DNA from: Pseudomonas sp. Au-Pse12
GTDB taxonomy: Bacteria; Pseudomonadota; Gammaproteobacteria; Pseudomonadales; Pseudomonadaceae
DNA length: 64,000 nt
NCBI RefSeq assembly: GCF_021341665.1
Contig: NZ_JAJTTH010000008.1
Coordinates: 271,930 to 335,929 of the forward strand
Direction of reading: 5' to 3'
Shown here: positions 34,732 through 43,872 of the stretch, piece after piece
How the letters are laid out: each line of letters opens with the position of its first letter
Numbering within the stretch: position 1 is the stretch's first letter
The notes under the pieces: model-generated
The model's database searches: none
What the model was told of the DNA's origin: nothing
The model's input: only the letters and a program-made list of their open reading frames with translations
Made by a program: the position numbers and the translations under genes

Positions 34732-35126
34732 GAAAAGGGGTCCTCATTTCAGGCGCTTTGGAAACTACTGCGAGTAACGCGCGTGATTCTTCGTTATTCC
34801 GGCGCACGGTCTTTTGTCGTGCTTATACAGCCTGGTTCCAAGCGATTTGAACGGGCTTGCGGGAGTCGCGCCTGTGGCGTCGAGCACATCATTGTGTGCC
34901 CGGAAGAAGCGTCGTGCCAGCGGGTGCCACCGCTGCTGCACAACTGTCTCCGCCTGGCATTTCCCGGGGTCGCCACGAACCGGCCTCACTTGAATTGCGC
35001 CCTTTAGCGCCGTGATGGCGGCAACGGGACGCCTATAGTCGTGAGGAGAACTCGGGAAGTCAATTAGATGTGTTACCGCATTGTTACGCCTGCAGTGTTA
35101 CCGCCGTTACTGATGCGTTTCAGCTT
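34732..35126. other. 395-base gap upstream of panB
   Basis: Between folK (ends 35127) and panB (starts 34731), both on the minus strand. I find no convincing ORF, tRNA or known sRNA. It is long enough to hold an independent panB promoter and a folK terminator, but no -35/-10 pair is clear. Confidence 0.5.
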
Positions 35127-35606
35127 TCAGGCCAGGCGTTCCAGGCCGACAAATGGGCACGCCGCGAGCAATGCTTGCAGGCTGCGCCCGTCAGCCAGCA
35201 GCAGGTCGGCAGGGGCCAGTTCCGCCAGCGGGTAGAGGACAAAGGCGCGGGCCTGCATGTGGTAATGAGGGACTTTGAGGCGTGGTTCGTCGATCAGTCG
35301 ATCACCGAACAGCAGGATATCCAGGTCCAGGGTCCGAGGTCCCCAGCGCTCATTTCGCTCGCGGCCTTGCTGGTTTTCGATCGCCTGCAACGCGTCCAGC
35401 AGTGCCAGCGGGGCCAAGTTGCTGTCCAGTGCCGCTACGGCATTGGTGTAGCGGGGCTGGCCGGGGAGCAGTGAGTCGCTTTGATAGAAGGCCGATACGC
35501 CGTGCAGGCGGCTTTCGGGCAACTGCGCGAGGGCCTCGATGGCGCTGCGCAGTTGTGCTTCGGGGGCTGCCAGGTTGCTGCCCATGCCGATATAGACGCG
35601 TTCCAT
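35127..35606 (-). CDS. folK: HPPK, folate biosynthesis pyrophosphokinase
   Basis: Transfers pyrophosphate from ATP to 6-hydroxymethyl-dihydropterin. The 159-residue protein starts MERVYIGMGSNLAAPEAQL at 35606, and carries the signature RWGPRTLDLDILLFGD with the Mg-binding aspartates, followed by LKVPHYHMQARAFVLYPLAEL. The gene begins four bases after the pcnB stop, so translation is probably coupled. The longer frame from 35657 lies within pcnB. Confidence 0.95.
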   Translation of the reverse strand: MERVYIGMGSNLAAPEAQLRSAIEALAQLPESRLHGVSAFYQSDSLLPGQPRYTNAVAALDSNLAPLALLDALQAIENQQGRERNERWGPRTLDLDILLFGDRLIDEPRLKVPHYHMQARAFVLYPLAELAPADLLLADGRSLQALLAACPFVGLERLA

Positions 35607-35610
35607 CCGC

Positions 35611-37008
35611 TTACTCGCCCGATGCGCCGGAGCCACCGCTGCGCTTGCGTTTGGCACCGCTGCTGCGCCGGCGTTTGCGCGGCGCGCCGCTGGCGTCTTC
35701 CTTGCCGCTGAGGTCGCGGATCATGTCGCGACGTTCGGCATCATTGGCGTCCTGGTAGTCGGTCCACCATTCGCCCAGGCCATCGGTTTGTTCGCCGGCG
35801 CTTTCACGCAGCAGCAGGAAGTCGTAACCGGCACGGAAGCGTGGGTTGTCCAGCAACTGGTCGGCGCGCTTGCCGCTGCGTCGTGGCAGACGCTCCTGCA
35901 TGTCCCAGATCTCGCGGATCGGCATGGTGAAACGCTTGGGGATAGCAATGCGCTGGCACTGTTCGGCGATCAGTTCGTGGGCGGCTTCCTGCATGGCCGG
36001 AATGGGCGGCATGCCACGTTCCTGCAGGCGCAGCACCCGTGCCGGCAGGGCTGGCCAGAGCAGGGCGGCGAACAGGAAGGCTGGAGTCACCGGCTTGTTC
36101 TGCTTGATCCGCAGGTCGGTGTTGATCAAGGCTTCGCTGATCAGTGTGTGCGTGTAGGTCGGGTTGTATTCCAGGGCTTCGGCGCTGGCCGGGAACAATG
36201 GATCGAACAGTTGCAGGTCCACCAGCATTTCGAAAGTGTCCGCGGCGTAGCCGGAGAGGAACAGCTTGAGCACTTCTTCGAACAGGCGCGCCGAGGGGAT
36301 TTCTCGCAGCATCGGCGCCAGTTCGCGAATCGGGGTCGCGGTGTGTTTCTCGATGCCGAAGTTCAGTTTCGCGGCAAAGCGCACGGCCCGAAGCATTCGT
36401 ACCGGGTCTTCCTGGTAGCGCTGGCGGGGATCGCCGATCAGACGGATCAGATTGTTGCGAATGTCGTGTACGCCATTGGCGTAATCGAGAATGCGTTCGC
36501 TGACCGGATCGTAGTACAGGGCATTGATGGTGAAGTCGCGACGTTGCGCGTCTTCTTCCAGGGTGCCGTAGACGTTGTCTCGCAGGATGCGTCCGCTTTC
36601 GTTGCGCGAGGACTGATTGCTGTCCTCATCGTCATCGTTTTGCGGGTGATTGGCACGGAAGGTTGCGACTTCGATGATTTCGCGGCCGAAGTGGATGTGC
36701 ACCAGCTTGAAACGCCGGCCAATGATGCGCGCGTTACGAAACTCGGCCTTGACCTGCTCCGGTGTGGCGCTGGTGGCGACGTCGAAGTCCTTGGGGGTGA
36801 TATTGAGCAGCATGTCGCGCACGCAGCCGCCCACCAGGTAGGCCTGGTAGCCAGCGTTCTGCAGGCGTTCGACGATATTCACCGCATACCGGCTGAATTG
36901 GGCGCGTTGCAGCGAATGCTGGCTGCTATTGAGCACTTCAGGCGTGCTGCGTTTATGTTGCGTACGACGCAAGGGAGAACGAAATGACTGGAACAGCTTC
37001 TTCAGCAT
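35611..37008 (-). CDS. pcnB: Poly(A) polymerase I
   Basis: Adds poly(A) tails to RNA 3' ends, promoting decay. The 465-residue protein has the nucleotidyltransferase core GYQAYLVGGCVRDMLLN with the catalytic DFDVAT pair, the RRDFTINALYYDP block and the RNA-binding part near the middle, then a basic C-terminal tail rich in Arg/Lys/Ser. ATG 37008 (MLKKLFQSFRSPLRR) is the conserved start; the same frame runs further upstream through the CrcZ gene and is not coding there. Confidence 0.94.
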   Translation of the reverse strand: MLKKLFQSFRSPLRRTQHKRSTPEVLNSSQHSLQRAQFSRYAVNIVERLQNAGYQAYLVGGCVRDMLLNITPKDFDVATSATPEQVKAEFRNARIIGRRFKLVHIHFGREIIEVATFRANHPQNDDDEDSNQSSRNESGRILRDNVYGTLEEDAQRRDFTINALYYDPVSERILDYANGVHDIRNNLIRLIGDPRQRYQEDPVRMLRAVRFAAKLNFGIEKHTATPIRELAPMLREIPSARLFEEVLKLFLSGYAADTFEMLVDLQLFDPLFPASAEALEYNPTYTHTLISEALINTDLRIKQNKPVTPAFLFAALLWPALPARVLRLQERGMPPIPAMQEAAHELIAEQCQRIAIPKRFTMPIREIWDMQERLPRRSGKRADQLLDNPRFRAGYDFLLLRESAGEQTDGLGEWWTDYQDANDAERRDMIRDLSGKEDASGAPRKRRRSSGAKRKRSGGSGASGE

Positions 37009-37184
37009 GGGATGCACTGTTTGAAGGAATATTCGGCCAAAACGAAGAATGGCCGCATGATGGGCGGGGATTCTAGCATTTAGTCGAAGGATGGTGTAGG
37101 AAGCTGCCGCGACTTGTACAGGCAGGCGCGAAGCTGCGGTTTTGCGGGGCTGAGGAGAGGGTCTGGGCTGGAAAACGCGAATTG

Positions 37185-37555
37185 CAGAAACCACAAGGGG
37201 AGCCGAAGCTCCCCCAGAATAGTTGCGTGCTCTATTTTTATTATTGGTTTCGGGCTTCTTGTTTTTGTTAAACGCCCTTGTCACCTGGTTTAACCAGTGT
37301 GACCCTCCCAATCGGGAGCCAAGAGCAAACGGATTGCTTTGATCGCTGAGTTGCAATGACCTTTCGATCCAACCAGTTCAGGCTCTGCCTTAGGGCAGTT
37401 TTTGTTGTTCTCGGCCTGGTTGTGGGGCACGCCCCAAATACAACGCCTCTCCAAAAGAATCAGTTAGCTGCGCCTCCGCCGTGTTGTTTTTATTATGCGT
37501 GAGTCGATTCGTCTTATTTTTATTGTCTTGTGCATTGCTTGTTATTGTTCTTGTA
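37185..37555 (-). ncRNA. crcZ: CrcZ small RNA
   Basis: A roughly 370-nucleotide RNA lying between cbrB and pcnB, the known crcZ place. It binds Hfq and relieves Hfq/Crc-mediated catabolite repression. On the minus strand the region has about six CA-type motifs: AACAATAACAA, ACAATAAAAATAAG, ATAATAAAAACAAC, GAACAACAAAAAC, AACAAAAACAAGAAG and CAATAATAAAAATAG. A sigma-54 promoter lies at 37566-37581, and a GGGGAGC-TTCG-GCTCCCC hairpin ends the transcript. The 5' end (near 37555) and 3' end are predicted from these elements and may be off by some bases. Confidence 0.9.
37197..37214 (-). terminator. CrcZ terminator hairpin
   Basis: Seven-base stem GGGGAGC/GCTCCCC with a UUCG tetraloop on the minus strand, followed by TTGTGGTTTCT. 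The T content after it is moderate. Confidence 0.75.
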
Positions 37556-37565
37556 CCAAACATAT

Positions 37566-37581
37566 AGCAGGTGTCGTGCCA
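37566..37581 (-). promoter_or_regulatory. Sigma-54 promoter of crcZ
   Basis: On the minus strand TGGCACGACACCTGCT has the -24 TGGCACG and a -12 CTGCT, one mismatch from consensus. CrcZ is known to be transcribed by sigma-54 RNA polymerase with CbrB, whose gene ends about 170 bases upstream. Confidence 0.85.
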
Positions 37582-37640
37582 ACTTTTGCGATCCCCAGTA
37601 AAACAAGGGGTTAGGCGCGCTGCAGGGTGTTTTTCAGAGC

Positions 37641-37677
37641 AAAAAAAACCGGGGCTTCGTTACCTTTAGCCCCGGTT
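37641..37677 (-). terminator. cbrB terminator
   Basis: On the minus strand ACCGGGGCT and AGCCCCGGT pair (37648-37656 with 37668-37676) and are followed by a run of eight T (37641-37648 on the plus strand as A). A strong Rho-independent terminator, separating cbrB from crcZ. Confidence 0.88.
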
Positions 37678-37752
37678 CTTGTTACGTACGATGTTGCGGG
37701 TAACAGTTTTTCACAAAAAGCGAGTGTTACCCGCGCTTTCGTCAGCGGTGGT

Positions 37753-39180
37753 TCAGCTTTCGCTGGCTACCCCGCTCTTGCGCCGTGGGATGCCCAGGCG
37801 CTGACGACGCTCCCAGAGGCATTTGCGGCTGACGCCGAGTTTGCGCGCCAGTTCGGTCTCGGTCATGTGGTCCTGGTGTTCAAGGACGAAGTGCTGGAAG
37901 TAGTCTTCCAGAGACAGGTCCTCGGTCGGTTCGTGGCTGGTGTTACCCGGTTGTGGGGCCAGACCGACGAAGTCGTCGTCTTCCAGGTCGCTCAGTTCGA
38001 TGTCGATACCCAGCAGGTCGGCAGAGATTTCCGGGCTTTCGCACAGAATGACGGCACGTTCGACAGCGTTCTCCAGCTCCCGTACGTTTCCTGGCCAGGA
38101 ATAATGGCGGATAGCTTGTTCGGCGTCCGCGGCGAACTTCAGGTCGGTGCGACCGACCCGCGCGCTTTGGCGAGCCAGGAATGCGTTGGCAATTTCATTG
38201 ACGTCGGCACCGCGCTCACGCAGGGCTGGGAGCTTCAGGGCGATCACGTGCAGGCGGTAGTACAAGTCTTCACGGAACTGGCCGATTTTCGACAGGCTCT
38301 TCAGGTCCCGGTGAGTGGCCGCAATCAGACGCACATCGACTTTCTGCGACTGTACTGAGCCCACTCGGCGGATTTCGCCTTCCTGCAGTACCCGCAGTAG
38401 TCGAGCTTGAGCCTCGAGTGGCAGCTCGCCGATTTCGTCGAGGAACAGGGTGCCACCATCCGCAGCTTCCACCAGGCCCGCGCGACCGGCACTGGCCCCG
38501 GTGAATGCACCTTTTTCATGGCCGAACAGTTCGGACTCGATCAGGGTTTCCGGAATGGCCGCGCAGTTCACCGAGATCATCGGCGCCTTGGCGCGTTTGG
38601 AGAGGTTGTGCAGAGCCCGCGCCACCAGTTCCTTACCGGTACCGGACTCACCCTGGATCAGGACATTCGAGTCAGTTGGGGCAACTTTGCGGATCTTGCT
38701 GTACAGATCCTGCATCGGCGCGCAGGAGCCGATAATGCCGATTTCGCCATTGTTGTTGCTGGCGCCAGCCTTGTCCGCAGAGGCGCCGGTCTTGCCTGAA
38801 GGACGTTCTGCCGGGGCATTTTCGGCGCTTTGCCGATCCCGAAGGATCCGCGCCACGGCCTGAAGCATTTCATCGTGATCGAATGGTTTGGCGATGTAGT
38901 CCACCGCGCCCATTTTCATCGAGTCCACGGCTGAGCGCAGGCTGGCGTAGCTGGTCATGATCAGCACCGGGGTGCCCTGGCCGAGCTTGATCAATTCGGT
39001 GCCCGGGGCGCCTGGCAGGCGCAGGTCACTGACGATCAGATCGAAAGTGGGGATGCTGAAGCGTTCCTGGGCTTCCTGCACTGAGCCGGCTTCGCTGACC
39101 TGGTACTGGTTGCGTTCCAGCAGGCGGCGCAGGGCGGAGCGGATAATGGTTTCGTCTTCGACGATCAGAATGTGCGGCAT
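37753..39180 (-). CDS. cbrB: Sigma-54-dependent response regulator CbrB
   Basis: Activator of carbon/nitrogen balance genes including crcZ. The 475-residue protein has a receiver domain (phospho-acceptor D52 in LIVSDLRLPG, lysine in AKPF), an AAA+ domain with Walker A GESGTGKE and the sigma-54 contact loop GAFTGA, and a C-terminal Fis-type helix-turn-helix (MTETELARKLGVSRKCLWERRQRLG). It lies 22 bases after cbrA on the same strand and just upstream of its main target crcZ. Confidence 0.96.
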   Translation of the reverse strand: MPHILIVEDETIIRSALRRLLERNQYQVSEAGSVQEAQERFSIPTFDLIVSDLRLPGAPGTELIKLGQGTPVLIMTSYASLRSAVDSMKMGAVDYIAKPFDHDEMLQAVARILRDRQSAENAPAERPSGKTGASADKAGASNNNGEIGIIGSCAPMQDLYSKIRKVAPTDSNVLIQGESGTGKELVARALHNLSKRAKAPMISVNCAAIPETLIESELFGHEKGAFTGASAGRAGLVEAADGGTLFLDEIGELPLEAQARLLRVLQEGEIRRVGSVQSQKVDVRLIAATHRDLKSLSKIGQFREDLYYRLHVIALKLPALRERGADVNEIANAFLARQSARVGRTDLKFAADAEQAIRHYSWPGNVRELENAVERAVILCESPEISADLLGIDIELSDLEDDDFVGLAPQPGNTSHEPTEDLSLEDYFQHFVLEHQDHMTETELARKLGVSRKCLWERRQRLGIPRRKSGVASES

Positions 39181-39202
39181 TGATTCAATTCTCTCGACGG
39201 TC

Positions 39203-42151
39203 TCAGTTCACAGCGGACGTCGCTTCGACATGACGCGGTAAAGTCACCCGAATACGGGTGCCGCGTTGGCTTTGTAGATCGGCCGGGCTGTCGATGGTGA
39301 TTTGTCCATAATGCTCTTCAACGATGGAATAGACCAGCGCAAGGCCCAGACCGGTGCCTTCCCCAGGGTCCTTGGTGGTGAAAAACGGTTCGAACAATCG
39401 GTCCATGATGTTCTTCGGAATGCCACTGCCTTCGTCCTCCACGATCAAGTCGACCGTGTGCTCGAAAGCCTCGCTCTTGACGCGTACCGCGCTGCCGGGA
39501 GGGGAGGCGTCGCGAGCATTGGAAAGGAGGTTGATCAGAACCTGGGCCAGGCGCTGTGGATCACCGTCGACCCAGTGGTCGGGATCGCACAGGTTGAAGA
39601 ACTGCACCTCGAAATTGCGCCGGTTCAACGCCAGCAGGCCGATGGCATCCTGGGCCACTTCGGCCAGGCACACGGCTTCGTCGTTGTGCTGATGGCTGCC
39701 GGCGTGGGCAAAGCTCATCAGCGACTGGACGATGCGCGAGATGCGCTTGGTCTGTTCGAGGATCTGCTCGCTGATTTCCGTCAGTTCGCCGTCTTCCTCA
39801 CGTTCTTCTCGCAGGTTCTGCGCCAGGCAGGCAATGCCGGTAATCGGGTTGCCGATTTCGTGGGCGACTCCGGCCGCCAGGCGCCCGATGCTGGCCAGGC
39901 GCTCCGAGTGCACCAGCTTGTCTTCCAGGGTCTGGGTTTCGGTCAGGTCTTCCACCAGCAGCACCAGCCCACTGTTGCCCGGTGCCAGGGGCTCGTCGAT
40001 GGCGGCCTTGTGCAGGTTCAGCCAGCGGGTCTGGCCATCGAGGGCCAGGTGCTGCTTGTGCAGGTGTTCGTCCGGCAGGTTGATGAAGCCTTGCAGCAGG
40101 TCCTTCCACGGATTGGTAATGGTGCTCAGGCGTGAGCCCACCACGTGCTGGGCCGGTATGCCGGTGAGCTCCTCCATGGCCTTGTTCCACATGAGGATCT
40201 CCTGGTCCTTGGCCAGCGAGCAGACCCCCATCGGCAGCTCCTGCAAGGTTTGCCGGTGGTAGCGACGCAGCGCATCCAGCTCGGCGGCGAGCCCGGTGAG
40301 GCGTGAGTGGTAGTCCTCCAGCCGGCTTTCGATGAAGTGGATGTCCTCGGTGACGTAGTTTTCTCCTCCGGCCTTGTAGGGCAGAAAGGTTTCCACCATG
40401 TCCTGGGCAACGCTCGGGCCCATCAGGCCGGACAGGTTGGCCTCGATCCGGTCCCGCAGGCGTCGCAGGGCGTAAGGGCGGCGCTCGTCGAAGGGGAGGT
40501 AAAGGTCGCGCAGTGCCTGCTCCACTTCCTTCTGTGCCGCCTTGGCCCCTAGCGGCTTGGCCAACTGAGTGGCGAACTCCTGGGGCGAGGCCGCGTGCAG
40601 TTCCCGGCGTTGCGGGCGACGTACGTTGTCCACGGCGCAGGCTTCGGCGGCACTGGCTTCCTCGGCACTGGCATTGGTGAACAGCGAGATCAGGGTGAAC
40701 ATCAGGACGTTGGCTGCCAGCGAGGCGATAGCCGCCATGTGCCAGCTGGTGTCGTCGAGGACGTAGATCATGTTCAGCAGGGGGATATAGAACCCCTGCA
40801 GATTGCCGATCAACGGCAGCAGCATGGTCACCAGCCACACCAGGATCCCCGCCAGCAGGCCCGCGATGAAACCGCGGCGGTTAGCTGTCGGCCAGTAAAG
40901 TACCGACAACACACCCGGAAGAAACTGCAGGGTGGCGACGAAAGCGACGATCCCCAGGTTGGCCAGGTCCTGTTCGGCGCCCAGCAGCAGGTAGAAGGCA
41001 TAGCCGGCCATGATGATGGCGACGATCAGGGCGCGGCGGGTCCATTTCAGCCAGCGATAGATGTTGCCTTCCGCCGGTGGCTGGTAGAGCGGCAGCACCA
41101 GGTGGTTCAGGGCCATCCCCGACAACGCCAGAGTGGTGACGATGATCAGGCCGCTGGCGGCCGACAGCCCGCCGACATAGGCCAGCAGCGCCAGGGCCTG
41201 GCTGTTGGCGGCGATGCCGATGCCCAGGGTGAAGTATTCCGGGTTGGTGGTGGCACCGAGCTTGAGCCCGGCCCAGAGAATCAGCGGCACCGCCAGGCTC
41301 ATCAGCAGCAGGAACAGCGGCAGGCCCCAACTGGCGCTGACCAGGGCGCGGGGGTTGAGGTTCTCGGTAAAGGTCATGTGATACATGTGCGGCATGACGA
41401 TCGCCGAGGCGAAGAACACCAGCAGCAGCGTACGCCACGGGCCTTCCTGCAACGGCGTATGCAGTGCGGCGAGGGCGGTCTGGTTCTGCAGCAGCCAGAG
41501 CTCCAGCTGTTGCGGGCCATCGAAGACGCCATACAGCGCATACAGGCCGACGCCGCCGATGGCGATCAGCTTGATCACCGATTCAAAGGCAATGGCGAAG
41601 ACCAGGCCTTCGTGTTTCTCCCGGGTCGCGATGTGTCGCGAGCCGAAGAAAATCGTGAACAGGGTGATCAGCGCGCAAAAGCTCAGCGCCACCCGGTGCT
41701 GCACCGGCTCGTGGGTAAGAATGCCAATGGAGTCGGCCACTGCCTGAATCTGCAGGGCAAGCAGCGGCAGTACGCCGATCAGCATGAAAATGGTGGTCAG
41801 CGCGCCGGCCCAGGTACTGCGAAAGCGGAAGGCGAACAGGTCGGCCAGCGATGACAGTTGGTAGGTACGGGTGATTTTCAGGATCGGGTAGAGCAGTACC
41901 GGAGCCAGGAGAAAGGCCCCGGAAACCCCCAGGTAGCTGGACAGGAAACCGTAGCCGTATTGGTAGGCCAGGCCGACCGTGCCGTAGAACGCCCAGGCGC
42001 TGGCGTAGACCCCAAGCGACAGGGTGTAGGTCAGTGGGTGGCGAATGATCGAGCGCGGGATCATCCCGCGCTCACTGATCCAGGCAACGCCGAACAGCAC
42101 CGCCAGGTAGGCGGCGCTGATCAGGATCATCTGGGTCAGGCTAAAGCTCAT
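39203..42151 (-). CDS. cbrA: Sensor histidine kinase CbrA with SSS-transporter domain
   Basis: A kinase of 982 residues that phosphorylates CbrB. The N-terminal half (to about residue 490) is a solute:sodium symporter-like domain with about 13 membrane segments, a linker follows, then a PAS domain (about 630-730), the dimerisation/phosphoacceptor helix with His764 in AAGVAHEIGNP, and the ATPase domain with NLLSNARDA, EDEGSGIP and GTGLGLAL. ATG 42151 is preferred; ATG 42157 adds two residues. Its 5' end overlaps a small upstream gene (cbrX), so translation may be coupled. Confidence 0.95.
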   Translation of the reverse strand: MSFSLTQMILISAAYLAVLFGVAWISERGMIPRSIIRHPLTYTLSLGVYASAWAFYGTVGLAYQYGYGFLSSYLGVSGAFLLAPVLLYPILKITRTYQLSSLADLFAFRFRSTWAGALTTIFMLIGVLPLLALQIQAVADSIGILTHEPVQHRVALSFCALITLFTIFFGSRHIATREKHEGLVFAIAFESVIKLIAIGGVGLYALYGVFDGPQQLELWLLQNQTALAALHTPLQEGPWRTLLLVFFASAIVMPHMYHMTFTENLNPRALVSASWGLPLFLLLMSLAVPLILWAGLKLGATTNPEYFTLGIGIAANSQALALLAYVGGLSAASGLIIVTTLALSGMALNHLVLPLYQPPAEGNIYRWLKWTRRALIVAIIMAGYAFYLLLGAEQDLANLGIVAFVATLQFLPGVLSVLYWPTANRRGFIAGLLAGILVWLVTMLLPLIGNLQGFYIPLLNMIYVLDDTSWHMAAIASLAANVLMFTLISLFTNASAEEASAAEACAVDNVRRPQRRELHAASPQEFATQLAKPLGAKAAQKEVEQALRDLYLPFDERRPYALRRLRDRIEANLSGLMGPSVAQDMVETFLPYKAGGENYVTEDIHFIESRLEDYHSRLTGLAAELDALRRYHRQTLQELPMGVCSLAKDQEILMWNKAMEELTGIPAQHVVGSRLSTITNPWKDLLQGFINLPDEHLHKQHLALDGQTRWLNLHKAAIDEPLAPGNSGLVLLVEDLTETQTLEDKLVHSERLASIGRLAAGVAHEIGNPITGIACLAQNLREEREEDGELTEISEQILEQTKRISRIVQSLMSFAHAGSHQHNDEAVCLAEVAQDAIGLLALNRRNFEVQFFNLCDPDHWVDGDPQRLAQVLINLLSNARDASPPGSAVRVKSEAFEHTVDLIVEDEGSGIPKNIMDRLFEPFFTTKDPGEGTGLGLALVYSIVEEHYGQITIDSPADLQSQRGTRIRVTLPRHVEATSAVN

Positions 42152-42317
42152 CGGCATCTTTTTGGCTCTGCAGGATGAAGGTCACGACGATCAGAATCAG
42201 CCAGAGCAGATACGGGCGATACCAGGCGCCAGTAGCATCGATCCACCAATCCATGATGGCGGGGGAAAACAGATAGATCCCCACTACTAGGAGCAGGACC
42301 AAGCGATAGATGTACAT
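42141..42317 (-). CDS. cbrX: CbrX, small membrane protein overlapping cbrA
   Basis: A 58-residue protein starting MYIYRLVLLLVVGIYLFSPA, with a first hydrophobic stretch at residues 4-24 and a second at 36-50 (PYLLWLILIVVTFIL), ending QSQKDADEL. ATG 42317 follows GAGAGGCCGAG. Its stop lies inside the start region of cbrA (overlap of 11 bases), the classical layout for translational coupling. A small ORF called cbrX upstream of cbrA has been described in P. putida, as I recall. Its position suggests a role in setting CbrA synthesis; whether the protein acts itself is open. Confidence 0.85.
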   Translation of the reverse strand: MYIYRLVLLLVVGIYLFSPAIMDWWIDATGAWYRPYLLWLILIVVTFILQSQKDADEL

Positions 42318-42394
42318 CTCGGCCTCTCTTTATTGTGTGCGTGCCCGAAAACGTGCGGCGATGGTAACGGATGGGCGCCAAGCTGCAAGTAGCG

Positions 42395-43291
42395 TCAGCT
42401 CAATTGCGCTTCCGGCACGCTCAATGTGCGTGGAATCAGGGTGGCGTCCCAGTGGTATATGCCCCACGCCATGATCTGCGCGACGCTTGCACCATCGAGC
42501 TCGGTCGGCGGTTTCTGGCCCAGCGCTCGCAAGGCGCGCAGTAGCAGGGGCGGTGCCTGATCCTCGGCCAGCGGTGGCGAGCGGTAGGACTTGCCCAGTT
42601 TGTGCCCGTCCGGCTGGGTGATCAGCGGCACATGCAGATAGCGCGGCTGGGACAGGCCCAGCAGTTCCTGCAGGTACAGCTGGCGCGGTGTCGAGTCCAG
42701 CAAGTCGGCGCCGCGCACGATATCGGTGATGCCCTGCCAGGCATCGTCGAGCACCACGGCCAATTGGTAAGCATAGAGGCCGTCGCGGCGACGGATCACG
42801 AAGTCCCCGACTTCCCGGCCCAGGTGCTGGTGATACTCGCCCTGGACCCGGTCGACGAAGCGGTACTCCAGCTCCGGCACCCGCAGGCGGATCGCCGCGT
42901 CATTCTGGGCATGGCCAAGGTTGCGGCACAGGCCCGGGTAAATGCCATGGTAGGGCTCCAACTGCTTGCGCGAGCAGGTGCAGGCATAGGCCAGGCCCTG
43001 CTGGAACAGGCGATTGAGGACTTCGGCGTAAGCATCGTGGCGATCGCTCTGACGAACCATCTGTCCGTCCCATTCGAAGCCATAGCATTCCAGGGCCTTG
43101 AGAATCGCCGCCTGGGCGCCGGGCTCTTCCCGGGGCGGGTCGAGGTCTTCCATGCGCAGCAGCCAACGGCCGCCGACGGCCCGGGCATCGAGATAGGAGG
43201 CCAGCGCGGCAACCAGCGAGCCGAAATGCAGGTAGCCGCTGGGGGTTGGGGCGAAACGCCCGATGTACGAGGAAGTTCTGGAGGCAGTCAT
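42395..43291 (-). CDS. gluQ: Glutamyl-Q tRNA(Asp) synthetase
   Basis: Attaches glutamate to queuosine at the wobble base of tRNA(Asp). The 298-residue protein is a glutamyl-tRNA synthetase catalytic core without anticodon-binding domain: GRFAPTPSGYLHFGSLVAAL at the start, DLDPPRE, the cysteine set of a zinc site (ACTCSRKQ and a downstream GLCRNLG) and a KLGKS-type loop (GHKLGKSYRSP). The start MTASRTSSYIG at 43291 is the sensible one. It lies downstream of dksA as in many gammaproteobacteria. Confidence 0.93.
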   Translation of the reverse strand: MTASRTSSYIGRFAPTPSGYLHFGSLVAALASYLDARAVGGRWLLRMEDLDPPREEPGAQAAILKALECYGFEWDGQMVRQSDRHDAYAEVLNRLFQQGLAYACTCSRKQLEPYHGIYPGLCRNLGHAQNDAAIRLRVPELEYRFVDRVQGEYHQHLGREVGDFVIRRRDGLYAYQLAVVLDDAWQGITDIVRGADLLDSTPRQLYLQELLGLSQPRYLHVPLITQPDGHKLGKSYRSPPLAEDQAPPLLLRALRALGQKPPTELDGASVAQIMAWGIYHWDATLIPRTLSVPEAQLS

Positions 43292-43345
43292 GGAGCGGAT
43301 GTTACTTCGTCTGGCCCCGAGGTCGCGATGGCGCCGGGGGGATCG

Positions 43346-43370
43346 TTCTTGCGAGCAGGCTCGCTCCTGC
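43346..43370 (-). repeat. REP element
   Basis: On the minus strand the sequence reads GCAGGAGCGAGCCTGCTCGC followed by AAGAA, the standard P. fluorescens-group extragenic palindrome. A single copy lies between gluQ and dksA. Confidence 0.75.
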
Positions 43371-43388
43371 TGGGGGAGGCGGAAACGA

Positions 43389-43414
43389 AAACGGAGCGTG
43401 GGCACGCTCCGTTT
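43389..43414 (-). terminator. dksA terminator
   Basis: AAACGGAGCGTG pairs with CACGCTCCGTTT over 12 bases; on the minus strand it is followed by TCG and TTTCC. It lies 18 bases after the dksA stop codon. Confidence 0.75.
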
Positions 43415-43431
43415 CAGGTTCAAGCAGGCGA

Positions 43432-43872
43432 TTACTTGCCGACTTGTTTTTCCTTGATTTCCGCCAGGGTCTTGCAGTCGACACACATGTCGGCGGTTGG
43501 GCGGGCTTCCAGACGGCGAATGCCAATCTCGACGCCACAGGATTCACACCAGCCGTATTCTTCGTCTTCGATCAGTTGCAGGGTCTTGTCGATCTTCTTG
43601 ATCAACTTGCGCTCGCGATCACGGGCACGCAGTTCGAGGCTGAACTCTTCTTCCTGGCTGGCACGGTCAGCCGGGTCGGGGAAGTTGGCCGCTTCGTCTT
43701 TCATGTGATCAACAGTGCGGTCGACTTCCTGCATCAAGTCCTGTTTCCACTTGTTCAGGATCTTGGTGAAGTGCTCGCGCATGGGCTTGCCCATGTACTC
43801 TTCGCCCGCAGTTTCAACGTAAGGTTCAAAACCGCTGATCGATTGAATCTGTTGCTTTGCTTGGGTGGGCAT
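43432..43872 (-). CDS. dksA: RNA polymerase-binding transcription factor DksA
   Basis: Binds the RNA polymerase secondary channel and, with ppGpp, mediates the stringent response. The 146-residue protein begins MPTQAKQQIQSISGFEPY at 43872. The coiled coil has the tip aspartates (in NFPDPADRASQEEE), and the zinc finger has four cysteines (GWCESCG and DMCVDCK). The frame extends upstream by 26 codons without a ribosome binding site. Confidence 0.97.
   Translation of the reverse strand: MPTQAKQQIQSISGFEPYVETAGEEYMGKPMREHFTKILNKWKQDLMQEVDRTVDHMKDEAANFPDPADRASQEEEFSLELRARDRERKLIKKIDKTLQLIEDEEYGWCESCGVEIGIRRLEARPTADMCVDCKTLAEIKEKQVGK

Noticed and set aside
37011..37356. N-terminal extension of pcnB
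   Set aside because: The extra codons lie within the crcZ transcript and are full of A-rich CA motifs; the conserved protein start is ATG 37008.
42148..42381. 77-codon minus-strand frame overlapping cbrX
   Set aside because: It is a different frame from the well-supported cbrX, lacks a ribosome binding site and shows a random hydrophilic composition.
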